From Burkholderiaceae bacterium (lineage in GTDB: Bacteria; Pseudomonadota; Gammaproteobacteria; Burkholderiales; Burkholderiaceae_F), in assembly GCA_019236735.1 (NCBI GenBank), contig JAFAIM010000012.1:1-64000 (forward strand): 64,000 bases of DNA. Direction: 5' to 3'. Made by a program: the position numbers and the translations under genes. The notes below the pieces were generated by a model. The model worked only from the letters and a program-made list of their open reading frames with translations, was not told the DNA's origin and made no database searches. Within the stretch, counting starts at the first letter, position 1; every line of letters begins with the position of its first letter. This document shows, piece by piece, positions 9,533-19,550 of the stretch.

Positions 9533-9948
9533 TGCGGCACGGCGAGTCCGTGTTCGTCGACAGCGGGGCGTGGATCGCGCTTGCTCTGGCCCGTGATCCG
9601 TTCCACGCGCGAGGCCGGGAACAATGGGAGATCCTGCGCGCGGCAGGAGCCAGGCTGTACACGTCCGTCCCTGTGGTAATCGAGACGTTCACGTTCCTCG
9701 ATCGCAACGCCAACCGAGACGTCGCGCTTGCGTGGCAGGACTCGATCTATCGGACCCGCGCGGCGAAGATCCTTCCGTGCGAGCTGCGCGATCTCGAAGA
9801 CTCCTGGGAGTACTTCCGACGTGCGGATCTGCACAGGCTTTCGGCCGTCGACGCGACGAGTTTTGCCATCATGAGGCGCTCACGCATCCGTATCGCGTTC
9901 ACGTTCGACCATCACTTCTCCGCGGTGGGGTTCCGGCAGCTTGCGTGA
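9532..9948 (+). CDS. PIN-domain ribonuclease toxin (VapC-like)
   Basis: SVFVDSGAWIALALARDPFH ... VIETFTFL ... SAVDATSFAIMRRSRIRIAFTFDHHF: acidic PIN pattern; TGATG junction with the antitoxin. Confidence 0.85.
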   Translation: MRHGESVFVDSGAWIALALARDPFHARGREQWEILRAAGARLYTSVPVVIETFTFLDRNANRDVALAWQDSIYRTRAAKILPCELRDLEDSWEYFRRADLHRLSAVDATSFAIMRRSRIRIAFTFDHHFSAVGFRQLA

Positions 9949-9962
9949 CGGCCACCGAGCTG

Positions 9963-10784
9963 TCATCCGGCTTCGCCATCGACATCACCCCCCTGTAGCG
10001 TAACCCCAGCCAGCGCGCCGTCGGCCAGCCACTGATTGAGCCACTTTACTGCCTGGCCGGCGGCATTTTCCTCACCGACCATTTCGCCGAGCTCGGCGCA
10101 CCACTGCCCGAAGCTGACTCGTGCCGCCAGCCGATCGAACGCCTCGGCCTCCTGCGGACCCATCGCACGGAACCGCACTTGTAAGTCGCGACGCGTCAGC
10201 AGCCATGGCGCCGGGACCGGCTCATGCTGTACCGGCGCGAGCGCCTCGCCGCGCGCCTGCGCTGACCAGGCGCGTGGCACATCGGTTGTGAGCACGACGC
10301 ACCGGGTGGCCGGGTGTGGAAGGAAAATGAGGCGGGACCAATCTTGCGCTCCGATTCCGCTCAGGGCTTCGCGCGTCAGGCTGGTCGAATCCAACGCATC
10401 GAACGAGATCCCCATCGCCCATTCGAAGCGCGCCATATCGGCGAGCTCGGACCGAATGGACCACGGCGAGGTCGACTCGAGAAATTGCGCCAGCTTTTCT
10501 CCATACCAGCGCAGGTTGCGCAGCGTCGACGGGCACGCGGCGATGTACGCTCGGCCCAGCTCGTTGAATTCTTCACCGGCGATCGCTTTCAGCCCGGGAT
10601 AATCAGTGGCGAGTGCTTCGAGCAGCCGTAGCGGGTATCCCTCTGCGTAGATGTCCATTTTGATCGCAGCGCGGGTAGCGCCCGCAACGTGTTGCAGCAC
10701 CGCCGGATTGCCGTGCAAAACGTAGTCCTGGAACCTGCGTTGCAAGCTCTCCAGGTCGTCCGATTGCGCGGTGCTTTGCGTCAT
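9963..10784 (-). CDS. bufC: BufC-type (DUF2063) putative DNA-binding-domain protein, bufferin maturation partner
   Basis: SLQRRFQDYVLHG...YAEGYPLRLLEALATDYPGLKAIAGEEFNELGRAYIAACPSTLRNLRWYGEKLAQFL; ATGA overlap with bufB. Confidence 0.85.
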   Translation of the reverse strand: MTQSTAQSDDLESLQRRFQDYVLHGNPAVLQHVAGATRAAIKMDIYAEGYPLRLLEALATDYPGLKAIAGEEFNELGRAYIAACPSTLRNLRWYGEKLAQFLESTSPWSIRSELADMARFEWAMGISFDALDSTSLTREALSGIGAQDWSRLIFLPHPATRCVVLTTDVPRAWSAQARGEALAPVQHEPVPAPWLLTRRDLQVRFRAMGPQEAEAFDRLAARVSFGQWCAELGEMVGEENAAGQAVKWLNQWLADGALAGVTLQGGDVDGEAG

Positions 10785-11629
10785 GCCGCGCGCGGCGTCC
10801 GCTGCGTCCGCGCCTCCAGGTCGATACGCTCGGCGATGCTGCGCGCCCGTTCCAGCTCGCCCAGCAACTCTTGCAGCGGGGGAATCTGCGCATCGCGCTC
10901 GATCATCGTCGGCACGTCGCCGAAGCGCCGGCGCGCATGCTCGTACAGGCGCCACACCGCCTCCGACACCGGGGAATCGTGTGTGTCGACGATCAGGCCA
11001 TCGGGTCGGAGCTGGTGGCCAGCCAAATGAATCTGCCGAACGCGCGCAACCGGGATCGCTTCCAGGTACGCGAGCGGGTCGAAGTCGTGGTTGACGCTGT
11101 TGACGTACACGTTGTTGACGTCCAATAAGATCATGCAATCGGCGCGCTGAGAGACTTCGGTCACGAACTCCCACTCGGTGAGCTGTGAGGACGCATAGCC
11201 CGCGTACGTCGAAACGTTCTCCAACAGGATCCGGCACCCGAGGCGGTCCTGCACGCGTCGCACCCGCTCCACCACGTGCGCCAGCACGGCTTCGGTGTAT
11301 GGCAGAGGCAACAGATCGTGCAGGTTGTTGCCGGCAACGCCGGTCCAGCACAAGTGATCGGAGATCCACGCCGGCTGCACGCGCTGTGCCAGCCGCTGTA
11401 GAGCCGTCAGATGTTGCTCGTCAAGCGGATCGGCGCTCCCGATCGACAGCGACACGCCGTGCAACGCGACCGGATAGTCGGCTCGGATCCGCTCCAGCCA
11501 ATTCAGCGGGCGGCCGCCCGCAACCATGAAGTTCTCGCTGATGACCTCGAACCAGCCCACGTCTGGGCGGGTTTCGGCCACCTGCGAGTAGTGCGGCGGG
11601 CGCAGTCCAAGGCCAAATCCTAGTGACAT
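10781..11629 (-). CDS. bufB: DUF692 multinuclear non-heme iron-dependent oxidase (MNIO), bufferin maturase
   Basis: LGFGLGLRPPHYSQV...WFEVISENFMVAGG...HGVSLSIGSADPLDEQHL...WISDHLCWTG...LLENVSTYAGYASSQLTEWEFV...LLDVNNVYVNSVNHDFDP...HLAGH. Confidence 0.93.
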   Translation of the reverse strand: MSLGFGLGLRPPHYSQVAETRPDVGWFEVISENFMVAGGRPLNWLERIRADYPVALHGVSLSIGSADPLDEQHLTALQRLAQRVQPAWISDHLCWTGVAGNNLHDLLPLPYTEAVLAHVVERVRRVQDRLGCRILLENVSTYAGYASSQLTEWEFVTEVSQRADCMILLDVNNVYVNSVNHDFDPLAYLEAIPVARVRQIHLAGHQLRPDGLIVDTHDSPVSEAVWRLYEHARRRFGDVPTMIERDAQIPPLQELLGELERARSIAERIDLEARTQRTPRAA

Positions 11630-11656
11630 GTAAGCACCGGCCCGCCGCAATCGCTG

Positions 11657-11941
11657 CTACTTGGACATACCCGACTTCATTTCCTGCTGGGCCTTTTCGC
11701 ACTCCTCCTTTGACATCTCCTTGAAGCCCTGGCCCTTGCACGAATTCTGCCCTTTGCAGGAGTTGCTCGCCGAGGAGCAGTCGCTCTTGCCCTTGCAGCT
11801 ATTGACACCTTCGCAGTGGATCTTGCCGCCCTCGTCGGCCAGCACGGGCGCGGCGTATCCGATTGCAAACAACCCTGCCGCGGCTGCAGCGATCGCGGCT
11901 CCGGCCAACCCTTTCGCGCCCGACTTTGTTGCGATTGTCAT
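11657..11941 (-). CDS. bufA2: Bufferin-type Cys-rich RiPP precursor (BufA2-like periplasmic metallophore)
   Basis: MTIATKSGAKGLAGAAIAAAAAGLFAIGYAAPVLADEGGKIHCEGVNSCKGKSDCSSASNSCKGQNSCKGQGFKEMSKEECEKAQQEMKSGMSK: signal peptide plus six Cys, three in SCKG; immediately upstream of bufBC. Confidence 0.85.
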   Translation of the reverse strand: MTIATKSGAKGLAGAAIAAAAAGLFAIGYAAPVLADEGGKIHCEGVNSCKGKSDCSSASNSCKGQNSCKGQGFKEMSKEECEKAQQEMKSGMSK

Positions 11942-12239
11942 CGTCCATCCTTTCCGAGTTTGATGCACCAAGCTTCACGCTTCCCTGGCTCCCAATTTTT
12001 CGGCAACAGCAGGGGACCGCGTACCCGACCGTCGGATACGCCGCTTGGTCGCATCCGCGGTACCGATCTTACAAGCCGCATCGCCCAAACGTGACTGCCG
12101 GCTCCCGGTGGGTGCGGTCGCGGACCCGTCTCGTTCAAAACGCGGCTGGTGCCGATGCTACATTTGCCACCCGCTCGCGGCGGTGCCATTCCGCGCGAGG
12201 ATCGCTCGGCTAACATAGTGAGGTTTCGCACGATCGAAA

Positions 12240-13391
12240 ATGGACACCACGACTCGCGCCGGAACCGTCGTCTGCGCGGCCGCGCTGGCCACGGTGTGGC
12301 TCGCCGGATGCAACGCGCGGGGCGATGCGCCGCCGCCGGCGCCGCCGCCGCCCGAAGTCGCAGTGCTGCGGTTGCAGCCACAAGCAGTGACGCTTTCGGA
12401 GGAGTACGTTGGACAGGCGGAGGCGGTCGAGACCGTCGAGATCCGCTCGCGCGTGCAAGGGCTGCTCGAGCGGCAAGCTTTTCGCGACGGTGCCACGGTT
12501 CGCCGCGGCGAGCTGCTCTTCTTGATCGATCGGCAGCCGTTCGAGGCGGCACTCGAGCAGGCGAAGGCCAACCTTGCGCAGGCCGAGGCGAATGCGGCCA
12601 ACTCTGCGCAGAGCCTCGCCCGCGTCACGCGCCTGATCGCCGACAACGCGGTCAGCCAGCAAGATATGGATACTGCCATTGCACGCGACCGCTCGGACCG
12701 AGCGAGCGTCGAAGCGGCGCGCGCGGCCCTGCACGAAGCTGCCTTGAATCTCGGCTATACCCAGATCACTGCGCCGCGCGACGGCGTCGTCAGCAAGGCG
12801 CTGGTCAAGCCCGGTTCCCTCGTCACCGTCGCGCAGACATTGCTCACGACGCTGTACTCGACCAACCCGATCTACGTGAACTTCGCGCTGGGCGAGCAGC
12901 GCATGTTGCAGCTGACGCGCAGCGAGCACAGCGGCAAGGGCGACCATCCCGAGTTCCTGCTGCGCCTCGTCGACGGCACCGAGTATCCGCATCCGGGGAG
13001 GCTGAATTTCGTCGACACCGCCGTTGATCCGAAAAACGACACGCTGCAGGTACGCGTCGTCGTTCCGAACCCCGACGGCCTGCTTCGCCCGGGCCAGTAC
13101 CTGAAAGTGCGCGTTCCAACCGGCACGCGCCCCGACGCGCTGCTTGTCCCTCAGAAGGCGGTGACGGAGCTGCAAGGCCTGAAGACGGTGTTCGTAGTCG
13201 GCGCCGACAACAAGGTGGCGGTGCGCCAGATCACCGCGACCCAGCGCTTGGGTGCCGACTGGGTGCTCGACGGCGGCCTGAAGCCGGGCGAGCTCGTGAT
13301 CGTCGATGGCCTGCAGAAGGTCACTCCCGGCGCCGTCGTCAAACCGGTGTTCGTCGCCGAACAAGCCTTGCCGGCCGGGGCCAAGAGCTGA
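12240..13391 (+). CDS. RND efflux periplasmic adaptor subunit (AcrA/MexA type)
   Basis: Lipobox [58 protein letters not shown]. Confidence 0.95.
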   Translation: MDTTTRAGTVVCAAALATVWLAGCNARGDAPPPAPPPPEVAVLRLQPQAVTLSEEYVGQAEAVETVEIRSRVQGLLERQAFRDGATVRRGELLFLIDRQPFEAALEQAKANLAQAEANAANSAQSLARVTRLIADNAVSQQDMDTAIARDRSDRASVEAARAALHEAALNLGYTQITAPRDGVVSKALVKPGSLVTVAQTLLTTLYSTNPIYVNFALGEQRMLQLTRSEHSGKGDHPEFLLRLVDGTEYPHPGRLNFVDTAVDPKNDTLQVRVVVPNPDGLLRPGQYLKVRVPTGTRPDALLVPQKAVTELQGLKTVFVVGADNKVAVRQITATQRLGADWVLDGGLKPGELVIVDGLQKVTPGAVVKPVFVAEQALPAGAKS

Positions 13392-13422
13392 TCCGCGCGA
13401 CCACCATCTCCAACACCCCGCC

Positions 13423-16400
13423 GTGCTGAATTTCTTCATCGAACGGCCGATCTTCTCGGCCGTCATCTCGCTGGTGATTCTGCTGGCAGGGGCGTTGGCC
13501 GGGTTCAGCCTGCCGATCGCGCAGTACCCGCAGGTCGTTCCGCCGCAGGTGCAGGTTTCCACCAGCTTCCCGGGTGCGAGCGCTCAGGTCGTTGCCGAGT
13601 CGGTCGCAGCGCCGATCGAGCAGCAGGTCAACGGCGCCAAGGACATGCTCTATATGGATTCCAAGAGCGGCGCCGACGGCTCGTACAACCTGGTGGTCAG
13701 CTTCGAAATCGGCAGCAACGCCGACATCGCTGCGGTGGACGTGCAGAACCGCTTCGCGATCGCTCAGAGCCAGTTGCCGACCGACGTGGCACGGCAGGGC
13801 GTGACGATCCGCAAGGTGTCGACCGATTTTCTCGAAGTGTTCGCCTTGACCTCTCCGGACGGCCGCTACGACAACGTGTTCCTCAGCAACTACGCGACGC
13901 TGAACCTGGTCGATACGATGACGCGAGTCGCCGGCGTAGGGCAGGTGCGGGTGTTCGGCGCGCGCGACTACAGCATGCGGATCTGGCTCGACCCGGACCG
14001 GATGGCACGGCTGGGCGTGACCGCCGGCGACGTCGTCAATGCGATCCGCGAACAAAACGTCGTTGTTCCAGGAGGTGTGATCGGCGCTCCCCCGGCTCCG
14101 CCCGGAACGCCGATGTCGTACACGGTCAACGTGCTGGGGCGGCTGTCCGACGTGCCGCAGTACGAGGCGATGATCGTTCGCGCTTCGCCCGACGGCCAGA
14201 TCGTGCGGCTGCGCGACGTCGCCCGCGTCGACCTCAGTGGGGCCGATTATTCGCTGACCGCTCGCGAGGGGCAGCTCGCATCAGCCTTCATCGGCGTCTT
14301 CCTGTCGCCGGGCGCCAACGCGCTCGACGTCGACCGCGGGGTGCGCCGAGTGATGGACGAGAGCTCGCGCTCGTTCCCGCAAGGAATGGTGTACTCGATC
14401 CCGTACACGACCGTGCCGTTCGTGACCGAGTCGCTGAAGGAAGTCGGCATCACGTTGGGCATCGCGTTCGTGCTGGTCGCGTTCGTCGTGTTCCTGTTCC
14501 TGCAAAGCTGGCGCGCGACGATCATCCCAGTAGCTGCGGTGCCGGTGTCGCTGATCGGCACGCTCGCGGCATTCGCAGCGCTCGGGTTCTCGATCAACAC
14601 GCTGACCCTTTTTGGCCTGGTGCTGGCGATCGGCATCGTGGTCGACGACGCGATCGTCGTGGTCGAGGCGGTGCAGCATCGGATCGATACCGAGCATCAG
14701 TCGCCGTTGGAAGCGACCAAAGCCGCAATCGCCGACGTCGGCGGTCCGGTGGTTGCGATCGCGCTCGTGTTGGCAGCGGTGTTCGTTCCGGTCGCTTTCC
14801 TCGGAGGTCTGGCGGGGCAGCTGTACCGGCAGTTCGCGCTCACGCTCGCGGTCTCCGTGGTGCTGTCAGCGATCGTCGCGCTGACGCTGACGCCCTCGTT
14901 GTGCGCACTTCTGCTGCAGCCCGCGCGCGAAGGCACACTGCGACAGAGCGCGCTAGCCCCGTTCTACCGGCTTTTTAACCGCGGCTTCGACGCTTTCCGC
15001 CGCCACTACCTTCGCGCAGTCGATCGGCTGGTGCACCACGCGGCGATCGTGTTCCTGGCGTTCGTGGCGTTGCTGGGAGTGTTGTACTGGCTCGTAAGCA
15101 CTCGGCCGACGTCGCTTGTGCCCGACGAGGATCAGGGCTTCGTGATCGGTCTGGTCCAACTGCCGCTCGGCGCTTCAACCCAGCGCACGCACGAGGTTTA
15201 CTCGAAGATTGAAGCGTTCGCGCACGACGTGCCGGGCGTCGGCGGCGTCGCGGGGCTGGAAGGCTTCAACCTGTTTACCGGAATCGCCTCGCCCTTCAAC
15301 GCGACGCTGTTCATCCGCCTGACGCCCTGGAGCGAGCGTACCGGCAAGCCCGGGCAAAGCGCAGACGGGATCCGACAGGCGTTGACCGCTCGCATCAACC
15401 GTGAGATCAAAGATGCCTTCGGCGTCATCGTCAACCCGCCACCGATCCGGGGTATGGGCGGCTACGGCGGGTTCGAATTCGTTCTGCAAGACCGCGCCGC
15501 CGGTTCGCTGGACCGTTTCACCGGGATTTTGCAGGAGTTCGTCTCGCGCGCGCGCAAGCGCCCAGAGATCGGCTTCGTATTCGCGAATTTCGACCCGCGT
15601 GTGCCGCAGATCGAATACTCGATCGACCGCGACCGCGCCAAATCAATCGGGGTCGATCTGGGCGATGTGAATTTCGCGCTGCAGGCGTTCCTCGGCAGCT
15701 ACTACGTGAACGACTTCAACCTGTACGGCCGCACCTTCCGTGTGCAGGTGCAGGCCGAGCCGGGCGCGCGGGCGCGTCCGGAGGATATCGACCGGATGTA
15801 CGTTCGCAGCAGCGCCGGCGCAATGGTGCCGCTCTCGACCGTGGTCAGCATCGGTTCGGTCAACGGCCCACAGTATCTGGAGCGCTACAACATCTACCGC
15901 GCGGCCACGATCAACTTCTCGCCGACGAAGGGGTACACGTCCGGACAGGCCGCAGCGGCGATGGAGGACCTTGCCAAAGCTCTGCCGGCAGGTTACGGGT
16001 ACGAGTGGACGGGGTCCGAACTGCAGGAGAAACGCACCGGGGGCAAGACGAGCTACGTGTTCGCGCTGTCGCTCGCCTTTGTATTCCTGGTGCTCGCAGC
16101 GCTGTACGAAAGCTGGGCGATGCCGGTGGCGATCCTGTTGGTGATCCCGTTCGGCGTGATCGGTGCTTTCACCGGTCTTTTGACACGCAGCATGCCGAAC
16201 GATGTGTACACGCAGATCGGGCTGATCATGCTGATCGGCCTGGCCGCTAAGAACGCGATCCTGATCGTCGCGTTCGCGAAAGACGCGCACGAGCGCGGCG
16301 CATCGATCATGGACGGCGCGATCCGCGGAGCCGCTTTGCGGCTGCGCCCGATCCTGATGACTTCGTTTGCGTTCATCTTCGGTGCGCTGCCGTTGGCGAT

Positions 16401-16620
16401 CGCCTCCGGTGCCGGCGCGGGGGCGCGTCGCTCGATCGGCACCGCGGTCGTCTCCGGTATGACGTTCGCGACGCTGATCGGAATCTTCCTGATCCCGGTG
16501 TTTTACGTCGTGACGCAGCGGATCAGCGAGCGCCACCCGCCGTTCCGGCCGGAGAAGGGGGTGCAGCCGAGCGGCGGCGCGCACGCCGAGCTGCCCGGCG
16601 GCAGCGTCACAGATGACTAG
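13423..16620 (+). CDS. RND efflux inner-membrane permease (HAE1 type)
   Basis: [26 protein letters not shown]...[31 protein letters not shown] start at 13423; the track ORF begins upstream at 13306. Confidence 0.95.
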   Translation: MLNFFIERPIFSAVISLVILLAGALAGFSLPIAQYPQVVPPQVQVSTSFPGASAQVVAESVAAPIEQQVNGAKDMLYMDSKSGADGSYNLVVSFEIGSNADIAAVDVQNRFAIAQSQLPTDVARQGVTIRKVSTDFLEVFALTSPDGRYDNVFLSNYATLNLVDTMTRVAGVGQVRVFGARDYSMRIWLDPDRMARLGVTAGDVVNAIREQNVVVPGGVIGAPPAPPGTPMSYTVNVLGRLSDVPQYEAMIVRASPDGQIVRLRDVARVDLSGADYSLTAREGQLASAFIGVFLSPGANALDVDRGVRRVMDESSRSFPQGMVYSIPYTTVPFVTESLKEVGITLGIAFVLVAFVVFLFLQSWRATIIPVAAVPVSLIGTLAAFAALGFSINTLTLFGLVLAIGIVVDDAIVVVEAVQHRIDTEHQSPLEATKAAIADVGGPVVAIALVLAAVFVPVAFLGGLAGQLYRQFALTLAVSVVLSAIVALTLTPSLCALLLQPAREGTLRQSALAPFYRLFNRGFDAFRRHYLRAVDRLVHHAAIVFLAFVALLGVLYWLVSTRPTSLVPDEDQGFVIGLVQLPLGASTQRTHEVYSKIEAFAHDVPGVGGVAGLEGFNLFTGIASPFNATLFIRLTPWSERTGKPGQSADGIRQALTARINREIKDAFGVIVNPPPIRGMGGYGGFEFVLQDRAAGSLDRFTGILQEFVSRARKRPEIGFVFANFDPRVPQIEYSIDRDRAKSIGVDLGDVNFALQAFLGSYYVNDFNLYGRTFRVQVQAEPGARARPEDIDRMYVRSSAGAMVPLSTVVSIGSVNGPQYLERYNIYRAATINFSPTKGYTSGQAAAAMEDLAKALPAGYGYEWTGSELQEKRTGGKTSYVFALSLAFVFLVLAALYESWAMPVAILLVIPFGVIGAFTGLLTRSMPNDVYTQIGLIMLIGLAAKNAILIVAFAKDAHERGASIMDGAIRGAALRLRPILMTSFAFIFGALPLAIASGAGAGARRSIGTAVVSGMTFATLIGIFLIPVFYVVTQRISERHPPFRPEKGVQPSGGAHAELPGGSVTDD

Positions 16621-18253
16621 AGATCCGTCGGCAAGCGCGACGCGGCCAGCGGCCGGTGCGGTTCCGCTCGCGTTACGCCCTTCGCCATCACGGGGGGCGG
16701 AGGCGGGATTTCGCGAAGCGCGGCTTCGCGCCGCCGCAGCCGGCGCGCCTTGCAAGGCGCGCCGTCCCGGGCATGACCTCGCTCCACCGCAACCGACCAC
16801 TGGCCGCGTCGCGCTTGCCGGTGCGCTCTGTACGGCTGCGCTGCTGGCCGCGTGCGCAGTCGGCCCACGCTACGAGCGCCCGCCGCTGGACCTGCCGTCG
16901 AACTGGCGCTCCGGCCCGACCGCAGCGGCTCAGGAATCGAACGTCGCGTGGTGGGACGGTTTCCGCGACCCCGCGCTGTCGAAACTGGTGGCCGACACCA
17001 TCGCCGGCAGCCTTGACCTGAAACAGGCGGTGGCACGCGTGGACGAAGCTCGCGCGCAGTACGGGATTGCGCGATCGGCGCTGTTCCCGCAGTTCAATGC
17101 AGACGCTTCCGGCGAGCGCCAGCGCGCCAGCCGCACGACGTTCTCGGGGCGACAAATCCTGCCGGGGCAGCAGAACTACAGCAGTTACGACCTGGATGTC
17201 TCGGCAAGTTATGAGATCGACCTATGGGGCGGGCTGCGAAGCGCCACCGCGGCCGCACGCGCCCAGCTGCTCGCCGGCGAACAGGCCCGCCGCACGGTGG
17301 TGCTGACCTTGGTCGCCAATGCTGCCGATGCCTACATCGAGCTGCTTGCGTTGGATGACCAGCTGGCGATCGCGCAACGCACGCTCGAATCGCGCCGCGA
17401 GGTGCTGCGGCTGCAGAAGGCCCGCTTCGAAGGAGGAATTGCGCCGGAGAGCGACATGCGGCAGGCCGAATCGCAATTCCAGATTGCGGCCGTGACGGTG
17501 CCGTCGCTGCGGCGGCAGATCGCCCAGCAGGAGAACCTGATCAACCTACTAGCTGGGCGCAAGCCCGGGCCGATCGAACGCGACAGCAAGTTCGAGGCGC
17601 TCGCCTTCCCGCCGGTGCCTGCCGGTCTGCCGTCGGATCTGCTGGAGCGCCGTCCCGACGTGCAGCAAGCCGAGCAGAACCTGATCGCCGCGAATGCGGA
17701 CATCGGCATTGCGCGCGCAGCTTTTTTTCCGCGAATCGATCTGACGTCTTTGCTCGGCCTGCAGAGCGAACAGCTGTCGCAGCTGCTAAAGGGTCCCTCG
17801 TTTACGTGGAATGCGGGAGCTGGGCTAACGCAGTCGCTGTTCAGCGGTGGCGCGCTGACCAGCCAGCTGCATCTGACGCAAGCGCGCGAGCGCGAGCTGG
17901 CGGCTGCTTACCAGGAAGCGGTGCTGTCGGCGCTGCACGACGTCGAAAACGCGCTGGTCGCGCGTACCACACTGCAGCAGGAGGTCGCCGAACAGGAAAA
18001 GAACGTGGCCGCGCTCACACGCCTGTTGGTGCTGGCGCAGAGGCGCTACAAGGAGGGTGCGGCGATCTTTTTGGAGGTCGCGACCGCCGAACAGTCGCTG
18101 TTCGATGCGCAGATTTCGCTCGACACTTTGCGCGGGGAGCTCTTCCAGAGCTACGCCGACCTGTACCGTGCGTTCGGCGGCGGCTGGGTCGACACCGCGG
18201 AGAAGCTCGCGCCGCAAGCGGCAGACGCACGCGCGGCGGAAACGACGCACTAG
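16613..18253 (+). CDS. RND efflux outer-membrane lipoprotein (NodT/OprM family), with unusual N-terminal extension
   Basis: Lipobox [55 protein letters not shown]; about 55 extra residues before the signal region derive from a palindromic DNA element. Confidence 0.88.
   Translation: MTRDPSASATRPAAGAVPLALRPSPSRGAEAGFREARLRAAAAGAPCKARRPGHDLAPPQPTTGRVALAGALCTAALLAACAVGPRYERPPLDLPSNWRSGPTAAAQESNVAWWDGFRDPALSKLVADTIAGSLDLKQAVARVDEARAQYGIARSALFPQFNADASGERQRASRTTFSGRQILPGQQNYSSYDLDVSASYEIDLWGGLRSATAAARAQLLAGEQARRTVVLTLVANAADAYIELLALDDQLAIAQRTLESRREVLRLQKARFEGGIAPESDMRQAESQFQIAAVTVPSLRRQIAQQENLINLLAGRKPGPIERDSKFEALAFPPVPAGLPSDLLERRPDVQQAEQNLIAANADIGIARAAFFPRIDLTSLLGLQSEQLSQLLKGPSFTWNAGAGLTQSLFSGGALTSQLHLTQARERELAAAYQEAVLSALHDVENALVARTTLQQEVAEQEKNVAALTRLLVLAQRRYKEGAAIFLEVATAEQSLFDAQISLDTLRGELFQSYADLYRAFGGGWVDTAEKLAPQAADARAAETTH
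16629..16820. repeat. Palindrome-rich element with 21-bp perfect inverted repeats inside the OMF coding sequence
   Basis: cggcaagcgcgacgcggccag (16629-16649) and its exact reverse complement ctggccgcgtcgcgcttgccg (16800-16820). Internal cgcgaagc-gcg-gcttcgcg (16712-16730) and perfect palindrome ggcgcgccttgcaaggcgcgcc (16742-16763). Confidence 0.8.
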
Positions 18254-18264
18254 AACTTGGGGCG

Positions 18265-18675
18265 CTATTTTTCCTCCTGCGGCCCGCGCCGGTATTGAAT
18301 GAGATCCCAAAGGTTCCCGTAGAGATCCTTGAAGACGGCAACGATCCCGTAGGGCTCCTCCTTCGGTTGACGCACGAACGAGACACCCCTGGCGACGAAT
18401 GATGTGTAGTCGCGCCAGAAATCATCGGTGCCAAGGAAGAGGAAGACGCGACCGCCGGTTTGATTGCCGACCCGGGAGAGCTGCTCTTCACCGACAGCTC
18501 GCGCAAGCAGCAGGCGTATTTCCTTCGAACCGGCAGGCGCAACAACGACCCAGCGTTTGTCTTGATCGGGGATACGGGTGTCTTCGATCAGTTCGAATCC
18601 GAGCGTCCCAACGAAGTATTGGATGGCCTCGTCATAGTCTCGAACAACCAAGGCTGTGAGGCCGATCGATTGCAT
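18265..18675 (-). CDS. VOC/glyoxalase-family protein
   Basis: LTALVVRDYDEAIQYFVGTLGFELIEDT...VAVFKDLYGNLWDLIQ. Confidence 0.88.
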   Translation of the reverse strand: MQSIGLTALVVRDYDEAIQYFVGTLGFELIEDTRIPDQDKRWVVVAPAGSKEIRLLLARAVGEEQLSRVGNQTGGRVFLFLGTDDFWRDYTSFVARGVSFVRQPKEEPYGIVAVFKDLYGNLWDLIQYRRGPQEEK

Positions 18676-18732
18676 TGCGTTGGTCAGGCTTTCGACTTTG
18701 CCAGCGGCGTACTCGGTGCGCCGAGGTTTGGC

Positions 18733-18957
18733 TTATTTCTGCTGCGACTCGACCTGCTGCCTTTGTCGCTCAGCGGCATCCTGCACCGCCTGGTCCGTCG
18801 CCTTGGCCTTCTGCAGCGCTTCGCGCTGCGCCTTCAGCAGGTCGGGAGGCGGTTCGGAATCCGAGCGACTGCAGCCTTGCAGGAACAGACACGCGACGCA
18901 GACGATGACGACGCCGAAGCAGTGCGTCGATCGGGTACCGGAAGGCGTTTCATTCAT
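18733..18957 (-). CDS. Small lipoprotein, unknown function
   Basis: MNETPSGTRSTHCFGVVIVCVACLFLQGCSRSDSEPPPDLLKAQREALQKAKATDQAVQDAAERQRQQVESQQK; lipobox LQGC; the track ORF is extended. Confidence 0.6.
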   Translation of the reverse strand: MNETPSGTRSTHCFGVVIVCVACLFLQGCSRSDSEPPPDLLKAQREALQKAKATDQAVQDAAERQRQQVESQQK

Positions 18958-18971
18958 CGAAACACACTGAC

Positions 18972-19472
18972 TCAGACTTTTGGCAACGACAACCTCAGGC
19001 CGAACGCGCTGTCCGCACGCTCGCCCGATGCGTCGAAGTAACGAATCCGCCCGCCGAGTTCGATCAAAATGACCTCTTTCGCTCCAGCGTCCAGGTACGC
19101 GGCCGCTTTCTCGAGCAGCCACTTTTCCGTGTTGCCAGCCGAGGCGACCTCTATGCAGATTTCCGGCGCACGAGACGCCGGATCTTCGAGGATCGTTTCG
19201 ACCGCTGCGGTCCAGCAAACGTCCGGTACGCGCACCCCGATGCGGGTATTGATGGCAATGCTGGTGGCCGATGTCCCGCCAAGCTGAGCGCGCAACTGCA
19301 GAGCAATCTCGCTCGCGACGACCTGATGACGATTGGACGGCAACGGAGCCAGGAGCAACTCCCCGTACTGATCCATCTCTGCGCGGCCGTCTTCGGGCAT
19401 CAGCGGCGAAAGCTGCAGCCAGCGGGCTGCGGCTTGCGATCGCGATAGCGCTGGAATGTCGACGGTGAACAT
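18972..19472 (-). CDS. Uma2-family (DUF820) restriction-endonuclease-fold protein
   Basis: EDGRAEMDQYGELLLAPLPSNRHQVVASEIALQL...VRVPDVCWTA...PEICIEVAS...KAAAYLDAGAKEVILI. Confidence 0.85.
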   Translation of the reverse strand: MFTVDIPALSRSQAAARWLQLSPLMPEDGRAEMDQYGELLLAPLPSNRHQVVASEIALQLRAQLGGTSATSIAINTRIGVRVPDVCWTAAVETILEDPASRAPEICIEVASAGNTEKWLLEKAAAYLDAGAKEVILIELGGRIRYFDASGERADSAFGLRLSLPKV

Positions 19473-19550
19473 GTTCGGATTATCCCCGTCTGCGCCTGCG
19501 CGGGGTGCGGATCTTCTGAGGCGAGCCCTCCGTTCTTCGACTCGCCACAG

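Noticed and set aside
10785-11369. N-terminal extension of the bufC track ORF (9963-11369)
   Set aside because: It is an out-of-frame shadow of bufB; the natural start is the ATGA overlap at 10784.
12210-13562. 450-aa minus ORF antisense to the RND adaptor
   Set aside because: No recognisable domain, shadow composition, and fully antisense to a confident CDS.
15643-16800. 385-aa minus ORF antisense to the RND permease
   Set aside because: Low-complexity Arg/Asp/His-rich shadow; part of it mirrors the inverted-repeat element.
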